Shown in pieces: positions 6,217 through 8,261 of a stretch of DNA of 8,261 nt. The translations under genes were made by a program, and so were the position numbers. Source of the stretch: HGM13006 sp963649625 (GTDB taxonomy: Bacteria > Bacillota > Clostridia > Oscillospirales > Oscillospiraceae); contig CAVJIP010000105.1 in the NCBI GenBank assembly GCA_963649625.1, positions 1 to 8,261 on the forward strand, given 5' to 3'. Positions within the stretch are counted from its first letter, which is position 1. Each line of letters begins with the position of its first letter. The notes under the pieces are model-generated. The model made no database searches, was not told where the DNA came from, and saw only the letters and a list, made by a program, of their open reading frames with translations.

Positions 6217-6249
6217 ATAAGAAGAACCGCCCGGAGCAGGCCGGACGGT
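6217..6249 (-). terminator. Intrinsic terminator after the P-loop NTPase gene
   Basis: Arms 6226-6234 and 6241-6249 form a nine-pair GC-rich stem (one G-T pair) around a six-base loop. On the minus strand it is followed by TTCTTCTTAT, an interrupted T-rich tail. It begins 8 bases past the stop at 6258 and separates this gene from the membrane-protein gene. The broken T-tract may make it leaky. Confidence 0.6.
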
Positions 6250-6257
6250 CAAGGCAC

Positions 6258-6668
6258 TTAGAAGAATTTCTTGATGGCCTCGGTGGCGGTGGCAATGTCT
6301 GCGGAAATGGAGATGGTAAAGTCGATTTTGTTGGCCTTGCCGAACTCCTCACACCACTGGAGGAACGTCTCAGTCTCTGCGGTGTCATTGCACACGGAGA
6401 TTTTGTAGAGACTGTCGATAAAGATGTGTGTAATATCATAATCGCCGGCATGAAGGCCGCAGACGAAACCCTTCAGATAGCTGTACCCACCGATTGGATA
6501 GTCGCTGGCCTCCACAAGGCGGACGCTGGACTTTATGTCGTAAACGAGCTTGCTGCCCTTCTCGATGCAGACAACGTGGCCGGCCTCATTTTCCACTGCG
6601 GCGTTGATTGTGTCTACCATCTGCTTGGTTTTACCGGAGCCCTTGACGCCCATAATAACCTTGACCAT
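6258..6668 (-). CDS. Small P-loop NTPase of unknown function
   Basis: A 136-residue soluble protein. The Walker A motif GVKGSGKT lies at 7-14, and the hydrophobic strand ITHIFID (79-85), ending in D85, is a likely Walker B. No other domain is present, so the chain is little more than a minimal nucleotide-binding core. Similar clostridial proteins are often labelled as twitching-motility PilT-like or ATP-binding. I see none of the PilT hexamerisation or secretion motifs and would not accept that role. A ribosome binding site AAAGGGG (6684-6678) lies 9 bases before the ATG. It has its own promoter and terminator, so it appears to be a single-gene unit. The 17-bp dyad between promoter and ribosome binding site suggests specific control. 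Confidence 0.8.
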   Translation of the reverse strand: MVKVIMGVKGSGKTKQMVDTINAAVENEAGHVVCIEKGSKLVYDIKSSVRLVEASDYPIGGYSYLKGFVCGLHAGDYDITHIFIDSLYKISVCNDTAETETFLQWCEEFGKANKIDFTISISADIATATEAIKKFF

Positions 6669-6685
6669 AGATGATTACCCCTTTC

Positions 6686-6702
6686 GTTTTGTCGGACAAA
6701 AC
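6686..6702. promoter_or_regulatory. 17-bp dyad between promoter and start of the P-loop NTPase gene
   Basis: GTTTTGTC and GACAAAAC flank one central base, giving a perfect dyad just downstream of the predicted transcription start and 1 base upstream of AAAGGGG. The core TTGTCnGACAA fits the TnGTnnnACnA pattern of FadR-subfamily GntR regulators. As RNA it could also form a seven-pair stem with a three-base loop next to the ribosome binding site. The symmetry is seen; the regulator is inferred. Confidence 0.5.
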
Positions 6703-6712
6703 CGACTGTGGC

Positions 6713-6744
6713 ATTATAGTAGCATTTCTGAGATAATTTTTCAA
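6713..6744 (-). promoter_or_regulatory. Promoter of the P-loop NTPase gene
   Basis: TATAAT is at 6718-6713. TTGAAA (6744-6739) lies upstream, but 20 bases from that hexamer. The same TTGAAA is 17 bases from the overlapping TACTAT (6721-6716), which is a better-spaced partner. Transcription would start near 6706-6709. No convincing terminator separates this from pgi, so some read-through from pgi is possible. Confidence 0.55.
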
Positions 6745-6750
6745 CCGTTT

Positions 6751-6779
6751 TTGTGAATTTTGCAGAATAGATTGTGAAT
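6751..6779. repeat. Two direct copies of TTGTGAAT, 21 bases apart
   Basis: TTGTGAAT occurs at 6751-6758 and 6772-6779 on the plus strand, exactly two helical turns apart, just upstream of the -35 region of the P-loop NTPase gene. The same TTGTGAA half-site appears in the Rex-like box upstream of hndA. It may be paired binding sites or coincidence in AT-rich DNA. Confidence 0.3.
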
Positions 6780-6805
6780 ATTCCGAAAATTTTTATCAAA
6801 ATACC

Positions 6806-8086
6806 TTACCGGCCCAGGTTGGTCATCATATTTTTCTTGTAGGCCTCCACCCCGGGCTGATTAAAGGGATTGACCCCCAGCACATAGGCGCTGATGCCGC
6901 AGGAGAGCTGGAAGAAGTACATCAGATACCCCAGGGTGCGGGCGTTCATCTCCCCACACCGCAGGACAATCACCGGCACACCTCCGTCCACATGAGCTTG
7001 GAGCACCCCTTCGTAGGCGTTGTCCTCCACATAGCTGATGGTTTTTCCGGCCAGGTAGTTCAGGTCGTCCAGGTTCTTCCAGTCGATTTCGATAGACAGC
7101 TCCTGGGCGGCGGGGGCAAAGCGGACGACGGTTTCAAACAGATTCCGCTCTCCCTGCTGAATCAGCTGACCCATGGAGTGAAGATCGGTGGTGAACTGGG
7201 CGCAGGCGGGGAAAATGCCCTTGCCGTCCTTGCCCTCGCTTTCTCCGAAAAGCTGCTGCCACCAGCGGCCCATATATTCAAAGTCCGGCTCATAGCTGCA
7301 AAGCATTTCGATTTTCTTGCCGTTTTCATAGAGCATATTCCGGGCGGCGGCGTAGAGCCAGGCGGGATTCTCCATGCTGCGCACGTCCAGATCCGCTTCG
7401 GCCTGCCGTGCGCCGGCCATCACGGAGCGGATGTCAATGCCTGCCACGGCCATGGGCAGCAGTCCGCAGGCGGTGAGCACGCTGTAGCGTCCTCCCACAT
7501 TAGACGGGATGGGGAAGCTGGTGTAGCCCTCCTCGGTGGTAAGGGTGCGGAGCTTGCCCTTGTGTGGGTCGGTGGTCACATAAATCCGCTGGCGGGCATT
7601 TTCCGCCCCATACTTCCGATTGAGAAGCCAGCGGAACATCCGGGCGGCCAGGGCGGTTTCCATGGTGGAGCCGGACTTGGAGACAATGTTGATGGAGAAG
7701 TCCACATCCTCCAGCTGGGCGGCCAGGTCGTTCAGGGCCCGGGTGGAGAGATGATTTCCGGCGAAATAGATTTTCACCGGGTCGGTGTCGTTGTGCATCA
7801 CGCCGTTCATAAACTCAATGGCGGCCCGGGCCCCCAGGTAGCTGCCGCCGATGCCGATGACCACCAGGGCCTGGGAGTCCCGGCGAATCCTTCTGGCGGC
7901 GGCGGTGATGGCGTCCAGATCCTCCTCGGTGGTGCCGGAGGGCAGGTGATGCCAGCCCAGAAAATCATTGCCTGCGCCGGTGCCCTGGGCCAGCTGAGCA
8001 TGGGCGGCACTGAGGCGGCTCTCCATGCTCATCAGGCTGGAGAAGTCAATGTCGCCCCAAATATTTGAAATATCGGTTTCTATCAA
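6806..8086 (-). CDS. pgi: Glucose-6-phosphate isomerase
   Basis: This enzyme interconverts glucose 6-phosphate and fructose 6-phosphate in cytoplasmic glycolysis and gluconeogenesis. Counting from the chosen start (426 residues), it shows the two sugar-isomerase subdomains: VIGIGGSYLGA (76-86), SKSGSTMET (136-144), GGRYS (198-202), GESEGKDGKG (281-290, containing the likely catalytic glutamate), FTTDLHSMGQ (298-307) and the PGI signature FNQPGVEAYKK (408-418). It is of the short bacterial type of about 430-450 residues, as in Bacillus. The start is TTG at 8086, giving the N-terminus (M)IETDISN. The ATG at 8098 has AAAGG directly against it with no spacing, whereas AAAGGA is 11 bases from the TTG. 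Using the ATG adds only four residues. It supplies hexose carbon to fermentation, whose reducing power the hydrogenase could vent, but it is not in the same transcript. Confidence 0.95.
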   Translation of the reverse strand: MIETDISNIWGDIDFSSLMSMESRLSAAHAQLAQGTGAGNDFLGWHHLPSGTTEEDLDAITAAARRIRRDSQALVVIGIGGSYLGARAAIEFMNGVMHNDTDPVKIYFAGNHLSTRALNDLAAQLEDVDFSINIVSKSGSTMETALAARMFRWLLNRKYGAENARQRIYVTTDPHKGKLRTLTTEEGYTSFPIPSNVGGRYSVLTACGLLPMAVAGIDIRSVMAGARQAEADLDVRSMENPAWLYAAARNMLYENGKKIEMLCSYEPDFEYMGRWWQQLFGESEGKDGKGIFPACAQFTTDLHSMGQLIQQGERNLFETVVRFAPAAQELSIEIDWKNLDDLNYLAGKTISYVEDNAYEGVLQAHVDGGVPVIVLRCGEMNARTLGYLMYFFQLSCGISAYVLGVNPFNQPGVEAYKKNMMTNLGR

Positions 8087-8130
8087 GGTCGATCCCATCC
8101 TTTACAAAAGGGTATTGAATTGCTAATCCT

Positions 8131-8159
8131 ATCTTAACGGATTATAGAAAAAATATCAA
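8131..8159 (-). promoter_or_regulatory. Promoter of pgi
   Basis: TTGATA (8159-8154, five of six matches) is followed at 17 bases by TAAGAT (8136-8131, four of six). A perfect TATAAT also lies at 8146-8141 but lacks a well-placed -35. The leader to pgi would be about 40 bases. The -35 element overlaps the T-tract of the adjoining hairpin. Confidence 0.55.
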
Positions 8160-8199
8160 GCGGCTTTTTCTGAGGGAAACCCCACAGAGGAATCCGCTT
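8148..8199 (-). terminator. Terminator-like hairpin upstream of pgi, possibly bidirectional
   Basis: An outer stem AAGCGG/CCGCTT (8158-8163 with 8194-8199) encloses an inner stem, TCTG-x-GGG with CCC-x-CAGA, around a four-base loop. On the minus strand it is followed by GATATTTTTT, so it could end an upstream gene lying beyond 8261. On the plus strand the arm runs straight into six T residues, but no plus-strand gene leads into it. The remaining bases 8204-8261 show no start or complete gene; they may be the 3' end or trailer of the neighbouring minus-strand gene. Confidence 0.6.
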
Positions 8200-8261
8200 T
8201 TTTCGCATTTTGTATGTGCTAAAATGATGTGAACCAAATAAAAGATGAGAAGTCAGCCTCG

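Noticed and set aside
5854..6252. 132-residue minus-strand frame covering the 5' end of the membrane-protein gene and the terminator
   Set aside because: Its start lies in the terminator hairpin and the protein is low-complexity Gly/Pro-rich; the membrane frame explains the region.
6258..6668. PilT-type twitching motility ATPase
   Set aside because: Only a Walker A and a probable Walker B strand are present; the protein is far shorter than PilT and lacks its other conserved boxes.
6614..6799. 61-residue minus-strand frame spanning the promoter of the P-loop NTPase gene
   Set aside because: It contains the promoter, dyad and ribosome binding site of the next gene, so coding is improbable.
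6992..8068. 358-residue plus-strand open frame opposite pgi
   Set aside because: Shadow frame; the composition (runs of Gly, Ala, His) is typical of antisense translation of GC-rich genes.

Overview
The window carries eight protein genes, all on the minus strand, so transcription runs from high to low coordinates. The base composition is GC-rich in genes and AT-rich between them. Shine-Dalgarno sequences are strong (AAGGAGG type). Together with an NAD-linked [FeFe]-hydrogenase operon, this suggests a strict anaerobe of the Clostridia, probably a gut-type Oscillospiraceae/Ruminococcaceae. That placement is an inference from gene content and style, not from a marker gene.

Layout in transcription order. 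(1) 8086-6806: pgi (glucose-6-phosphate isomerase), with a promoter just upstream that overlaps the end of a terminator-like hairpin. (2) 6668-6258: a small P-loop NTPase of unknown role with its own promoter, a 17-bp dyad between promoter and ribosome binding site, and a terminator. (3) 6167-5430: a polytopic membrane protein of the YwaF/TIGR02206 type, probably using a non-ATG start. (4) 5429-5121: a 309-base regulatory region with a TGTGA-N6-TCACA box, two further dyads, a TATAAT promoter and a structured leader. (5) 5120-139: a five-gene operon, hndA - GHKL ATPase - hndB - hndC - hndD. (6) A perfect intrinsic terminator at 14-55.

The operon encodes an Hnd/Hyd-type NAD-dependent [FeFe] hydrogenase. 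HndC holds the flavin and NAD site. HndA and HndB are small thioredoxin-like iron-sulfur subunits. HndD carries the H-cluster and a chain of accessory clusters. In characterised relatives such complexes couple NADH and reduced ferredoxin to H2 formation, or run in reverse, by flavin-based electron bifurcation. Inserted between hndA and hndB, and translationally coupled to hndA, is a stand-alone histidine-kinase-type ATPase domain with no phospho-acceptor domain. Its role is not known to me, and it is the most intriguing gene here. The TGTGA-N6-TCACA box upstream fits Rex (NADH/NAD sensing) or a Crp/Fnr-family regulator, either of which would make sense for a fermentative hydrogenase.

I see no RNA genes, CRISPR arrays or complete mobile elements. 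One 17-base sequence at 93-109 resembles the end of a Firmicutes insertion sequence. The H-cluster maturases (hydE, hydF, hydG) are not in the window. Apart from the GHKL protein and the regulatory sites, this is a recognisable central-metabolism and hydrogenase region rather than a new system.
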